Assembly: GCA_038239305.1 (NCBI GenBank)
Contig: JBBSEW010000003.1
Span: forward strand, 57,698 to 121,697
From: JALYUA01 sp038239305
Lineage (GTDB): Bacteria; Acidobacteriota; Thermoanaerobaculia; UBA5066; Gp7-AA6
Reading direction: 5' to 3'
Length of the DNA stretch: 64,000 bases
In this document: piece after piece, positions 34,321-42,858 of the stretch
Layout: every line of letters starts with the position of its first letter
Position numbering within the stretch: position 1 is the stretch's first letter
The notes under the pieces: model-generated
What the model was told of the DNA's origin: nothing
The model's input: the letters and a program-made list of their open reading frames with translations, nothing else
The model's database searches: none
Program-made: the position numbers and the translations under genes

Positions 34321-35133
34321 CTAGGCTCGCCACGTTGGGGTCGCGTTTTCGTTCTCGTTCTTCTGCGGGGCCCGCTCTTCGCCGTTGCGCGGACGGGAGG
34401 GCGGGGGCGTGTCTTCGGTTCTCATGACGAGGGCGATGACATTCGAGAGCGCGGCGCGTCCGTATCCTCCGACGCGTCCCCGCCATACGGCGAAGGCGCG
34501 GGAGGTGCGATCTTCGAACGCGCCCACGCGGTCCGCGAGGGAACCTCGTGCGGCAGCGGCAGCCGTGCGCGTTTCCGAGCGGAGGTTCGCACCGGCCTTG
34601 CGGGCGAGGTCCGCCGGGTTGAAACCGGCGAGCATCACGACGACGGCGGCGCCATATGCGAAGCCGATGGCTGCGCGTGGGTCGAGAATCCCCATCCAGC
34701 GCCGCCGCCGCCGCGTGGGGCGCGCGGCCGACAGCCGCTCGGCCACCCAGGGGGCCGGCCGGGGGGCTTCCAGGAAGGGGATGCCGGACAGCGTTTCCCA
34801 CGCTTCGCGGCACCCGTCACACCGGGAGAGATGGAAATCGAGGCGGGAGCGATCCGCCGCGGTTCCAGAGAACGGTTCGCCGGTCTCGGCCTCGAGCCGC
34901 GCGGCAATCAGAAGCCCCGCGTTCTCGCAGGAGACCGTTTTTTCCGGAACCGCGAGGAGCGCATCGCGCAAGGAAGCGCTCCAGGCAGGCTGGACGAGCT
35001 CGGCGGTCAGGCTCTCGATCGGGTCGATGCCGGCCCCGATCGCTTCACAGGCGATGCAGGCGGCGCGGTGAGCCGTCCGTTCGCTCTCCGGCGCTCCGGA
35101 GCCGCGGAGACGCTCGAGCTCCTGGCAGCTCAT
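34321..35133 (-). CDS. putative zinc-binding anti-sigma factor with two HxxxCxxC motifs
   Basis: A 270-residue membrane protein that overlaps the sigma factor gene by four bases (ATGA). The cytoplasmic part has two zinc-type motifs, HRAACIAC (His22, Cys26, Cys29, with Cys3 upstream) and HLSRCDGC (His101, Cys105, Cys108, with Cys69 upstream). One membrane helix follows (FAYGAAVVVMLAGF, near residue 160), and then a charged extracytoplasmic tail. Anti-sigma factors of the ZAS type normally have one such motif; here the module appears twice. It should hold the ECF sigma factor inactive until a signal arrives. Confidence 0.8.
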   Translation of the reverse strand: MSCQELERLRGSGAPESERTAHRAACIACEAIGAGIDPIESLTAELVQPAWSASLRDALLAVPEKTVSCENAGLLIAARLEAETGEPFSGTAADRSRLDFHLSRCDGCREAWETLSGIPFLEAPRPAPWVAERLSAARPTRRRRRWMGILDPRAAIGFAYGAAVVVMLAGFNPADLARKAGANLRSETRTAAAAARGSLADRVGAFEDRTSRAFAVWRGRVGGYGRAALSNVIALVMRTEDTPPPSRPRNGEERAPQKNENENATPTWRA

Positions 35134-35741
35134 ACGAAGGCTCCGGCCGCCATGGCGATCGACGTCAGGACGTTGCCGCCGCGGGACTCGTGCCGCTCGC
35201 GGATCTTCTTCGCGACTTCGGCCCGCGCCCGAAACAGGCGCGACTTCACGGTTCCGTCCGGGAGCGCGAGGGCGCGGCCGATTTCCTCGTAAGCCAGTCC
35301 GTCGAGATCGCGAAGGACGAGGATCTCGGCGAGATCGTCGGGAATCTCCGCGAGCGCGGAGAACAGCATCTTCGTGCGCTCCTTCCGGAGCGCTTCGGCG
35401 GACGGGTCATCGGTCGATTTCAGGAGAGGGAGGACGGCGTCGTCCGACACGAAGCGGAAAGACTTTTCCCGCTTGCGGCGGCGATACCGGTCGATGCAGA
35501 GGTTTCGCGAGATCGAAACGATCCATGCGATCAGCGGGAATCCGCCGTCGTACCGATCGAGGTTCTCGAAGATCTTCAGGAAGATCTCCTGGGAGAGCTC
35601 TTCGGCATCCTCACGCTTCAGCGTGAAGTGGTAGGCCACCGAATAGACTCTCGGCCCAAACCGGTCCACGAGCTCCCTCCAGGCGTCGTCGTCGCCCTTG
35701 CGGCACCGTTCGACGAGGCTTTTGTCTTCGTTTCCGTTCAA
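35130..35741 (-). CDS. ECF-family RNA polymerase sigma factor
   Basis: A 203-residue group IV sigma factor. Region 2 covers about residues 20-95 (DAEELSQEIFLKIFENL, then ISRNLCIDRYRRRKRE, the -10 reading part). Region 4 covers about residues 135-185 (LRDLDGLAYEEIGRALAL, then GTVKSRLFRARAEVAKKI, the -35 reading helix). It is cotranscribed with its likely anti-sigma factor and a TM2-like gene. A palindrome about 30 bases upstream may be its own control site. Confidence 0.92.
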   Translation of the reverse strand: MNGNEDKSLVERCRKGDDDAWRELVDRFGPRVYSVAYHFTLKREDAEELSQEIFLKIFENLDRYDGGFPLIAWIVSISRNLCIDRYRRRKREKSFRFVSDDAVLPLLKSTDDPSAEALRKERTKMLFSALAEIPDDLAEILVLRDLDGLAYEEIGRALALPDGTVKSRLFRARAEVAKKIRERHESRGGNVLTSIAMAAGAFV

Positions 35742-35770
35742 TCTGACCTCACAGGGGAAAGACGCAAACC

Positions 35771-35788
35771 GTCCGAAAATGTTCGGAC
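35771..35788. promoter_or_regulatory. palindrome upstream of the ECF sigma gene
   Basis: GTCCGAA, 4 bases, TTCGGAC: a perfect 7-bp inverted repeat 30 bases before the sigma-factor start. On the sense strand it lies just downstream of a GGAAAC that could be an ECF-type -35 element. It may be an operator or an autoregulatory promoter. No other copy was noticed. Confidence 0.4.
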
Positions 35789-35924
35789 ATCGAGGTTTCC
35801 GGGCCGGCGGAGTCCGCGGCGGCCGGGGAAAGCCTGGATTTCGGGCCTGTTGGCGAAAGTGTATCGAAAAGGAGCTGGCGTCCGCTCTCGGCGAGCGCTC
35901 CGCCGGAAGCTGTCCGGGGCGGGC

Positions 35925-37232
35925 TCAGACCGGGCGCCGACCTCGTCCGCGCCCGCCGCGTCGCCGCCGCTTCGGACCGGCCGGCGGTGTCTTCTCCGCG
36001 TCCGCTTCGAGGCTGTCCCGCGTTTTCCAGGCGAGCTCGGAGAAGGCGCGCCATGCTGAGACGAGCTCGTCGTTACGGCCGGTGGCCATCGATACGAGAT
36101 CGAACACGTCGAGCGCGGCGGCGAAGCCCTCCCGAAAGACGAGCCTTCGGGTCGCGATCCGGTTGTCGGGCCGGAAGGAGAACCGGCCGATCGTCAGGAG
36201 CGCCTGCTGGATCTTGTGCGTGATGGCGTGCGGCAGGGTCATGCGGAGAGCGATCGGCGGGATGATCTCCTCGAAAACTTTTCCGAGGAGGCCCGGATCC
36301 GGATCGCCGCCGGGAGCCGCATCCCGGATTCGCGCCCGGGCGATCGGGAGGAAGAAGAGCGAGAAGAGAGCGGCGTCGTCGAAGACGCGCCCGCGCCGCC
36401 GTTCCGCGTCGAGCACCTCGAGAAGCGACCAGAACAGGTGGCCGGTTCCGTGGGGATGATCGGGGTCGATCTCGCGGAGCACGTGGGCGAGCTCGGGGAG
36501 GAGCGCGTCCAGGAGGCCCACCTCGCGCAGCAGGAGGAACGTCGGAAGCGCGTGCCCGCCCTTGAGCGACTGAAGGAGCTCCTCGGTCACGCGCGGAGGT
36601 GCGGACTTGACGATCTCCTTCCGGCATTCGAGGATCGCCTCGTACGCGTCGGGCGTGATGGCGAACCCGAGCCGGCTCGCAAACTCGACGGCCCGCAGCA
36701 TCCGGACGGGATCCTCCTGGAAACGGATCCGGGGGTCGCCGATCGTCCGGACCAGGCCCGCCTCGAGGTCGTCGAGGCCGCCGACGTAGTCGATGACGGA
36801 GAAATCCGAGACGTCGTAGAAGAGGCCGTTGATCGTGAAGTCGCGGCGGAGGGCGTCCTCGCGGGCCGTCCCGAACGTGTTGTCGGAGGTCATCAGCAGC
36901 TCGGGCGTCTTTTCGTCGGCCGGATCGGGCCGGCGGCGGAACGTGGCCACCTCGACGACTTTTCCATTGGCGAAGAGGAGGTGGGCGAGCCGGAAACGGC
37001 GCCCGATCAACCGGCAGTTCCGGAAGAGCCGGCGTATGGCCTGGGGATGGGCGTCGGTGCCGATGTCGAAGTCCTTCGGCGTCCGCCCGAGGAGAAGGTC
37101 GCGGACGCTGCCGCCCACGAGATACCCCTTGTTACCCGCGGACGAGAGACGGTAGAGAACCTTCAGCGCGTCCGGGTCGATCCGCTTGCGCGAGATGGGG
37201 TGCTCGCTGCGCGGCCGAACGCGCGGAGGCAC
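35925..37232 (-). CDS. pcnB: poly(A) polymerase / CCA-adding family nucleotidyltransferase
   Basis: A class II nucleotidyltransferase of 435 residues. The head motif GYLVGGSVRDLLLGRTPKDF and the catalytic DFDIGT lie near residues 36-60. FANGKVVEVATFRRRP and LRRDFTINGLFYD follow, then the neck region FQEDPVRMLRAVEFASRL. The length and the flexible Arg/Gly-rich end (RRRRGGRGRGRRPV) suit the PcnB branch that adds A tails and targets RNA for decay, but a CCA-adding activity cannot be excluded. It is divergent from the liv operon. Confidence 0.88.
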   Translation of the reverse strand: MPPRVRPRSEHPISRKRIDPDALKVLYRLSSAGNKGYLVGGSVRDLLLGRTPKDFDIGTDAHPQAIRRLFRNCRLIGRRFRLAHLLFANGKVVEVATFRRRPDPADEKTPELLMTSDNTFGTAREDALRRDFTINGLFYDVSDFSVIDYVGGLDDLEAGLVRTIGDPRIRFQEDPVRMLRAVEFASRLGFAITPDAYEAILECRKEIVKSAPPRVTEELLQSLKGGHALPTFLLLREVGLLDALLPELAHVLREIDPDHPHGTGHLFWSLLEVLDAERRRGRVFDDAALFSLFFLPIARARIRDAAPGGDPDPGLLGKVFEEIIPPIALRMTLPHAITHKIQQALLTIGRFSFRPDNRIATRRLVFREGFAAALDVFDLVSMATGRNDELVSAWRAFSELAWKTRDSLEADAEKTPPAGPKRRRRGGRGRGRRPV

Positions 37233-37539
37233 CGGGAGAGCTTCGGAGTGTGAAATGGTCGGGCTCGAGATCGGCGAATTCGCTTCGTTTATGACGGTCC
37301 TCGTTCAGGTGACAGGGGTCGGTGGCAGGCGACCGGGTTTCGAAATGGAGTGCGGCGTGGCTTGCCTTGCCGCGGCCGCCGGGAGCCAGGGATCGTGATC
37401 ATCACTCATCCGGCGACCGGCATCGAACATCCGGCTCATTCTAGCCGAAATGATTGACGGAATTGATCTTTTGACTTTGTTCGACGCTCTGCGAAAGAAT
37501 ACGCCGTCTTTCCGTTTCTCATTCGAGGAGGCTTCATCC
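37233..37539. other. divergent intergenic region, pcnB / liv operon
   Basis: A 307-base gap. Its right part is AT-rich and holds a candidate promoter and the GAGGAGG ribosome-binding site of the solute-binding protein (37525-37531). Nothing was recognised in the left part; no tandem array is present here. Confidence 0.6.
37471..37500 (+). promoter_or_regulatory. candidate promoter of the liv operon
   Basis: TTGACT (37471-37476), 18 bases, AAGAAT (37495-37500). The -35 is good and the -10 weak. It lies 40 bases before the solute-binding protein ATG in an AT-rich stretch. Confidence 0.35.
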
Positions 37540-38691
37540 ATGAGGTTGCGTACCGCACTCGCCGCCGTGGCGGCCGCTGTTCTGGTCACTATTCTCGCGT
37601 GCGCCAAAGCGAGCTCGGGCAATGAAATCCTGGTCGGAGAATACGGCTCGCTGACCGGCGGAATCGCGACTTTCGGCATCTCGACCCGCGACGGTTCCCA
37701 GCAGGCCTTCGACGAGATCAACAAGGCGGGCGGAGTCCTTGGCAAGAAAATCAAGCTCCTCGTCGAGGATGACCAGAGCAAGCCCGAGGAAGTCGGAACG
37801 ATCGTCACGAAGCTCATCAACCAGGATCACGTCGTCGCGATGCTCGGCCACGTGGCCTCGACCCATTCGCTCGCCGCGGCCCCCGTCTGCCAGAAGAACG
37901 GCATCCCGATGATCACGCCCTCATCTACCAATCCGGCCGTCACCCAGAAGGGCGACTACATCTTCCGCGTCTGCTTTATGGACACGTTTCAGGGCGCGAC
38001 GATGGCGAAGTTCGCGGCCGACACGCTGAAGGCGAAGAAGGTCGCGATCCTGGTGGACGTCCGCAGCGACTACTCCGTGGGCCTCAAGGACGTCTTCAGC
38101 GAGAACTTCACGAAGCGCGGCGGCAAGATCGTCGTCGTGCAGTCCTACAGCCAGGGCGACTCCGACTTCCACGCGCAGCTCACCCAGATCAAGGCGACCT
38201 CCCCCGACGCGATCTACGTGCCCGGGTACTACACGGAGGTCGGCACCATCGCCCATCAGGCGAAGGAGCTCGGCGTGACGGTGCCTCTCATGGGAGGCGA
38301 CGGCTGGGACTCGCCGAAGCTCTGGGAGATCGGCGGCGAGGCGCTGAACGGATGTTTCTTCTCGGATCATTATTCGACGGACGACCCGTCGCCGATCGTC
38401 CAGAAGTTCGTGACCGAATACAGGTCGCGCTACAAGCAGACTCCGGACGCGCTGGCCGCGCTCGCCTACGACGCCGCCAAGATCCTCGCGGAGGCATTCA
38501 CGCGCGCGGGGACGACCGAGGGTCCGAAACTGCGCGACGCGATCGCCGCGACGAAGGATTATCAGGGCGTGACCGGGAAGATCACGCTCGACAAGGATCG
38601 CAACGCGGTCAAGCCGGCCACGGTGCTGAAGGTCGAGAACGGCAAATACGTCCTCGTCGAGACGATCTCGCCGGAGTCGGTCAAACTCTGA
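37540..38691 (+). CDS. livK: branched-chain amino acid ABC transporter substrate-binding lipoprotein
   Basis: A 383-residue periplasmic-binding protein of the Leu/Ile/Val type, first gene of a complete five-gene importer. The signal peptide ends in a lipobox (VTILACAKA), so it is lipid-anchored. The mature start ILVGEYGSLTGGIATFGIST and the segment VAMLGHVASTHSLAAAPVCQ are typical of the two-lobed family. GAGGAGG precedes the ATG. The ligand could be branched-chain amino acids, amides or urea. Confidence 0.92.
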   Translation: MRLRTALAAVAAAVLVTILACAKASSGNEILVGEYGSLTGGIATFGISTRDGSQQAFDEINKAGGVLGKKIKLLVEDDQSKPEEVGTIVTKLINQDHVVAMLGHVASTHSLAAAPVCQKNGIPMITPSSTNPAVTQKGDYIFRVCFMDTFQGATMAKFAADTLKAKKVAILVDVRSDYSVGLKDVFSENFTKRGGKIVVVQSYSQGDSDFHAQLTQIKATSPDAIYVPGYYTEVGTIAHQAKELGVTVPLMGGDGWDSPKLWEIGGEALNGCFFSDHYSTDDPSPIVQKFVTEYRSRYKQTPDALAALAYDAAKILAEAFTRAGTTEGPKLRDAIAATKDYQGVTGKITLDKDRNAVKPATVLKVENGKYVLVETISPESVKL

Positions 38692-38807
38692 CCACGGAGG
38701 CATTCGCGGAGAGCCTCTAGACGCCGCCTTCCGATCCGGCACGGCCGGGAATCGATCCGCGGCCCCATCCCGCCCCGGCGGTGTCTGGCGCTCCCCGGCA
38801 TTCCGAC

Positions 38808-39704
38808 ATGACGACTTTTTTTCAACAACTCGTCAACGGACTGTCGCTCGGCGCAATTTACGCCCTGATCGCCCTCGGTTACACGATGGTGTACGGCGTC
38901 CTGCGCCTGATCAACTTCGCCCATGGAGACGTCTACATGGTCGGCGCCTACGTCGGGTACTACCTGTCGCGCCGCCTCCAGGGGAAAGAGCCCTCCCTTC
39001 CCTCGGCGATCCTCGTGATGCTCGGCGCCATGCTCGCCTGCGCCATCTTCGGCCTCCTGATCGAGCGGCTCGCGTACAGGCCCGTGCGACGCGCGTCGCG
39101 GCTCACGCTTCTCATTACGGCGATCGGCGTGTCCCTATTCATCGAGAACGCGGCCCAGCTCGTCTTCGGGCCCGATCCCAAGTTTTTTCCATCGCTCGCG
39201 CCTCGCGCGGACTTCATCATCGGGGGCGTCCGGCTGACGAGCGAGCAGATCACCGTCGTCGTCGTCTCCTTTTTGCTGATGATCGCCCTGCGGTTCTTCA
39301 TCCAGAAGACACGGACGGGCAAGGCGATGCGCGCGGTCTCCTACAACCTCGACGCCGCCAAGCTCATGGGGATCTCGACGGATCGGATCATCGCGACGAC
39401 CTTCGCGATCGGGTCGGCGCTCGCGGCCGCCGCGGGTGTTCTCATCGGCATGCAGATCCCCAAGATCGACCCCCTGATGGGCATCCTGTACGGCCTCAAG
39501 GCGTTCGTCGCCGCTGTGCTGGGGGGGATCGGCAGCGTGCCGGGCGCGGTCCTCGGGGGCCTGCTCATCGGGACCTCCGAGGTCATGGTCGTGGGATACC
39601 TGTCGTCGACCTATCGCGACGCGATTGCCTTCGGCATCCTGATCCTGGTCCTCATTCTTCGTCCGCAGGGCATCCTGGGCCGGGTGCACAAGGAGAAGGT
39701 TTGA
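38808..39704 (+). CDS. livH: branched-chain amino acid ABC transporter permease LivH
   Basis: A 298-residue inner-membrane permease with about eight helices. Family motifs are LGAIYALIALGYTMVYGVLR, LINFAHGDVYM and, near the end, FVAAVLGGIGSVPGAVLGG. The ATG at 38808 (MTTFFQQLVNG) is preferred to an earlier in-frame start. It follows the binding-protein gene after a 116-base gap, and the stop overlaps livM as TTGA. Confidence 0.95.
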   Translation: MTTFFQQLVNGLSLGAIYALIALGYTMVYGVLRLINFAHGDVYMVGAYVGYYLSRRLQGKEPSLPSAILVMLGAMLACAIFGLLIERLAYRPVRRASRLTLLITAIGVSLFIENAAQLVFGPDPKFFPSLAPRADFIIGGVRLTSEQITVVVVSFLLMIALRFFIQKTRTGKAMRAVSYNLDAAKLMGISTDRIIATTFAIGSALAAAAGVLIGMQIPKIDPLMGILYGLKAFVAAVLGGIGSVPGAVLGGLLIGTSEVMVVGYLSSTYRDAIAFGILILVLILRPQGILGRVHKEKV

Positions 39705-40720
39705 GGAACGCGCTCATCGCGGCCGGTACCATCGGTCTCCTCCTCGCGCTGAACGCCCTCTTCACGGGCTCGCTCGTTGCCGGCGTCGCGATGCCTCCGT
39801 ACATCCTCCAGGTCCTCTGCCTGGCGGGCATCAACATCATCCTGGCCGTGAGCCTGAACCTGATCAACGGGTTCACCGGGCAGTTCTCGATCGGGCATGC
39901 CGGGTTCATGGCGATCGGGGCGTACGCGTCGGCCTACGTGACGGTGGGCTGGGGCGATCGGATTCGCGCCGTGATCGGATTTCTTCCCGAGTTCGCCCGG
40001 GACGGCGCGCTCCTCGTCATCGCGCTGGCGGTCGGGGCGCTCCTGGCGGCGATCGCGGGATTCTTCGTCGGCGTGCCGTCGCTGCGGCTGCGCGGCGACT
40101 ATCTCGCGATCGTGACGCTCGGATTCGGGGAGATCATCCGCGTCTTCATCCTGAACATCGACGCCGTGGGCGGCGCGCGCGGCTACTCGGGCATTCCGAA
40201 GCTCGCGAACTTCTTCTGGATCTACCTTTTCGCGGCGTTGACCGTAGTCGTCGTTTCCCGGACGGTGAGCTCGTCGTTCGGGCGCACGCTCATCGCGATC
40301 CGCGAGGACGAGATCGCCGCGGAAGCCATGGGTGTCGACACCACGCGCGCGAAGGTAATTTCCTTCGTCATCTCGTCGGCCCTCGCCGGGATCGGAGGCG
40401 GCCTCTTCGGCCACTACCTCATGTATCTCCACACCAACTCGTTCACGTTCATCAAGTCGATCGAGATCATCATCATGATCGTCATCGGCGGGCTGGGCTC
40501 GATCACGGGATCGGTGCTCGGCGCCATCCTCTACATCGGCCTCACGGAGGGCCTCCGCGAGTTCGCCCAGTACCGGATGATCCTGTTTTCGCTGCTGCTC
40601 ATCATCATCATGATCGTGAGGCCGCAAGGGATCCTCGGCCACTTCGAGGTGCGCCAGCTGTTCACCCGGCGCCGGCGGGCCGACGCTCCCGAGCCGCCGC
40701 CGGTGAAGAGCCAGGCCTAG
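39701..40720 (+). CDS. livM: branched-chain amino acid ABC transporter permease LivM
   Basis: The second permease, 339 residues, with ten or so helices. VSLNLINGFTGQFSIGHAGF and GIPKLANFF-like motifs are present, as is IGGLGSITGSVLGAILYIGL. The start is TTG at 39701, overlapping the livH stop (TTGA). A polar tail of about 25 residues ends the protein. Confidence 0.94.
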   Translation: MRNALIAAGTIGLLLALNALFTGSLVAGVAMPPYILQVLCLAGINIILAVSLNLINGFTGQFSIGHAGFMAIGAYASAYVTVGWGDRIRAVIGFLPEFARDGALLVIALAVGALLAAIAGFFVGVPSLRLRGDYLAIVTLGFGEIIRVFILNIDAVGGARGYSGIPKLANFFWIYLFAALTVVVVSRTVSSSFGRTLIAIREDEIAAEAMGVDTTRAKVISFVISSALAGIGGGLFGHYLMYLHTNSFTFIKSIEIIIMIVIGGLGSITGSVLGAILYIGLTEGLREFAQYRMILFSLLLIIIMIVRPQGILGHFEVRQLFTRRRRADAPEPPPVKSQA

Positions 40721-40729
40721 GCCGACGTC

Positions 40730-41491
40730 ATGGCGATCCTCGAGCTCTCCGACGTCACGATGCGGTTTGGCGGCCTGGTCGCCGTCAACGCGCTGAACCT
40801 GAAAATCGAGCCCGGGCAACTGTACGGGCTGATCGGCCCGAATGGCGCCGGCAAGACAACGGCGTTCAACGTGATCACGGGCGTGTATTCGCCGACATCC
40901 GGGGCCGTCCTGTTCGACGGGAACGACATCGCCGGAGAGCGGTCCGGTCTGATCACGCGCCGCGGAATCGCCCGCACCTTCCAGAACATCCGGCTCTTCG
41001 GAGACATGACGGTGCTCGACAACGTCAAGGTCGCGTTCCACTGCCGCCAGGAGGCGGGGGTGGCGGCGGCGGTCCTTCGGACGTCCACCCACCGGTCCGA
41101 GGAGGTTCGCGTGGATCGGGAGAGCCGCGAGCTCCTGAAGATTTTCGCGCTCGAAGCCTTCGCAGAAGACAAGGCGCGCAACCTCCCGTACGGCAGCCAG
41201 CGGAGGCTCGAGATCGCCCGCGGCATGGCGACGTCGCCGCGCCTCCTCCTGCTCGACGAGCCGGCCGCGGGCATGAACCCGCAGGAATCGGTTCAGCTCA
41301 TGGACCTGATCCGCTGGATCCGGGATCGCTTCGGGATGGCGGTTCTCCTGGTAGAGCACAACATGAAGGTCGTCATGGGAATCTGCGAGACCGTTCACGT
41401 GCTCGATTACGGATCGACGATCGCCGTCGGCAAGCCGGCGGAAATCCAGAGCAACCCGAAGGTCATCGAAGCCTACCTGGGCGGCGCATGA
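40730..41491 (+). CDS. livG: branched-chain amino acid ABC transporter ATP-binding protein LivG
   Basis: An ABC ATPase of 253 residues. Walker A is GPNGAGKTT, the signature region is LPYGSQRRLEIARGM, and Walker B is LLLLDEPAAGMN. The LivG-specific RTFQNIRLF and LLVEHNMKVVM are present. The stop overlaps livF (ATGA). Confidence 0.96.
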   Translation: MAILELSDVTMRFGGLVAVNALNLKIEPGQLYGLIGPNGAGKTTAFNVITGVYSPTSGAVLFDGNDIAGERSGLITRRGIARTFQNIRLFGDMTVLDNVKVAFHCRQEAGVAAAVLRTSTHRSEEVRVDRESRELLKIFALEAFAEDKARNLPYGSQRRLEIARGMATSPRLLLLDEPAAGMNPQESVQLMDLIRWIRDRFGMAVLLVEHNMKVVMGICETVHVLDYGSTIAVGKPAEIQSNPKVIEAYLGGA

Positions 41492-42225
41492 GCCTGCCCT
41501 CCGGAACGATGCTGACCGAGCCGGTCCTGGAGGTGCGGGACCTGCGCGTCTTTTACGGCGCGATCGAGGCCTTGAAGGGCGTGTCGCTCGTGCTGCGTCC
41601 GGGAGAGATCGTGACGCTGATCGGCGCCAATGGCGCGGGCAAGTCGACCACGCTGCGGGCGATCATGGGCCTCGTGCCGGTGAAGTCCGGCGACGTCTTT
41701 TTCCAGGGCCACCCGGCGAAGAACGAGCCGACGTTCCGGCTCGTCCGGAACGGGCTCGTGCTCGTTCCCGAAGGGCGGGCGATCTTCGCGAACCTGTCCG
41801 TGCATGAAAACCTGGAGATGGGCGCGTACGCGCGGCGTGACAAGGAAATCGACTCGGATATGGATCGCGTCTTCCAGGTCTTCCCGAGGCTGAAGGAGCG
41901 GGACAAGCAGACGGCGGGGACCCTGTCGGGAGGCGAGCAGCAGATGCTCGCGATCGGGCGCGCGCTGATGTCGCGGCCGAAGGTTCTCCTCCTGGACGAA
42001 CCGTCTCTCGGTCTCGCTCCGCTTCTCGTCCACACGATCTTCGAGGCAATCGAGGAGATTCATCGCCAGGGAACGCCCGTCCTCCTCGTCGAGCAGAACG
42101 CGAACGCCGCCCTGAAGCACTCGAGCCGGGCGTACGTACTGGAGACCGGGACCGTCTCGCTCGAGGGGACCTCCGCCGAGGTCGCCGCGAATCCGAAGGT
42201 CAAGGAAGCGTATTTAGGCGAATAG
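41488..42225 (+). CDS. livF: branched-chain amino acid ABC transporter ATP-binding protein LivF
   Basis: The second ATPase, 245 residues. Walker A is GANGAGKST, the signature is LSGGEQQMLAIGRALM, and Walker B is VLLLDEPSLGLAP. VPEGRAIFANLSVHENLEMG is the LivF-type sequence. An ATG at 41509 is an alternative start that removes a short leader. Last gene of the operon; an octamer array follows. Confidence 0.96.
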   Translation: MSLPSGTMLTEPVLEVRDLRVFYGAIEALKGVSLVLRPGEIVTLIGANGAGKSTTLRAIMGLVPVKSGDVFFQGHPAKNEPTFRLVRNGLVLVPEGRAIFANLSVHENLEMGAYARRDKEIDSDMDRVFQVFPRLKERDKQTAGTLSGGEQQMLAIGRALMSRPKVLLLDEPSLGLAPLLVHTIFEAIEEIHRQGTPVLLVEQNANAALKHSSRAYVLETGTVSLEGTSAEVAANPKVKEAYLGE

Positions 42226-42246
42226 AGAGATTCGGGCAGGAACCCT

Positions 42247-42312
42247 GATCTCGCGATCTCGCGATCTCATGATCTCGCGATCGATCGTTCGATCGTGGGA
42301 TCGGGTGATCGG
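42247..42312. repeat. GATC octamer array, copy B
   Basis: Units GATCTCGC, GATCTCGC, GATCTCAT, GATCTCGC, then GATCGATC, GTTCGATC, GTGGGATC, GGGTGATC. The central 33 bases are identical to those of the arrays at 52683 and 62783. It lies between the convergent livF and GNAT genes. Confidence 0.9.
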
Positions 42313-42342
42313 GAACTTCGATCGCGGAATGCGGATGCCGGG

Positions 42343-42858
42343 TCAGGCCATTCGCGGGGCGACGATACCGGTCGTCGCGCTTCTCCTCTCGAGCAGGACC
42401 ACGTCGCGCCAGCGGTTCTGTCCGAATCCGACGCGCTCCCGGACTCCGATCCTGCGGAAGCCGTGTCGTTCGTGGAGGGCCAGGGAGGCGGCGTTTTCGG
42501 GAAAGACTCCCGCCTGGAGAGTCCAGATCCCCGCATCTTCCGAGCCATGGACGAGCGCCGCGAGGAGCGCCGTCCCCACGCCGCGGCCCCGCGCGTCCGA
42601 GCGGACGTAGATGCTCACCTCGGCCACTCCCGCATAGACGGGGCGCAGCGAAACAGGGGAGAGGGCGGCCCAGCCGAGAGTCCCGTCGGATCCGGTCGCG
42701 AGGTACCGACACTCCTTCCGGTGGGCTGCATCCCACGTCTCCCACGCGGGAGCTCGCGTTTCGAAGGTCGCATCTCCGCTCGCGATCCCCTCGAGGAAGA
42801 TCTGACGGACGGCGTCGCGGTCCGAGGGCCGCAAGGGGCGAACCGCGATGTCAGGCAC
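42343..42858 (-). CDS. GNAT acetyltransferase, phosphinothricin-acetyltransferase-like
   Basis: A 171-residue N-acetyltransferase. The acetyl-CoA loop is VRSDARGRGVGTALL near residue 85, the N-terminal part has the family pattern IFLEGIASGDATFET, and the end has LHERHGFRRIGVRERVGF. This matches the PAT/Bar-like group, whose members acetylate phosphinothricin, methionine sulfoximine or other amines. The true substrate is not known. It overlaps the upstream DUF1697 gene by 8 bases. Confidence 0.88.
   Translation of the reverse strand: MPDIAVRPLRPSDRDAVRQIFLEGIASGDATFETRAPAWETWDAAHRKECRYLATGSDGTLGWAALSPVSLRPVYAGVAEVSIYVRSDARGRGVGTALLAALVHGSEDAGIWTLQAGVFPENAASLALHERHGFRRIGVRERVGFGQNRWRDVVLLERRSATTGIVAPRMA

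Noticed and set aside
38692..38807. Weak hairpin (GAGGC/GCCTC) between the liv binding-protein and permease genes as an attenuator
   Set aside because: Only five base pairs with an 11-base loop; not convincing.
42247..42312. GATC array as an origin of replication
   Set aside because: GATC clusters suggest it, but the array is in four places, no DnaA boxes were recognised and no dnaA/dnaN genes are near.
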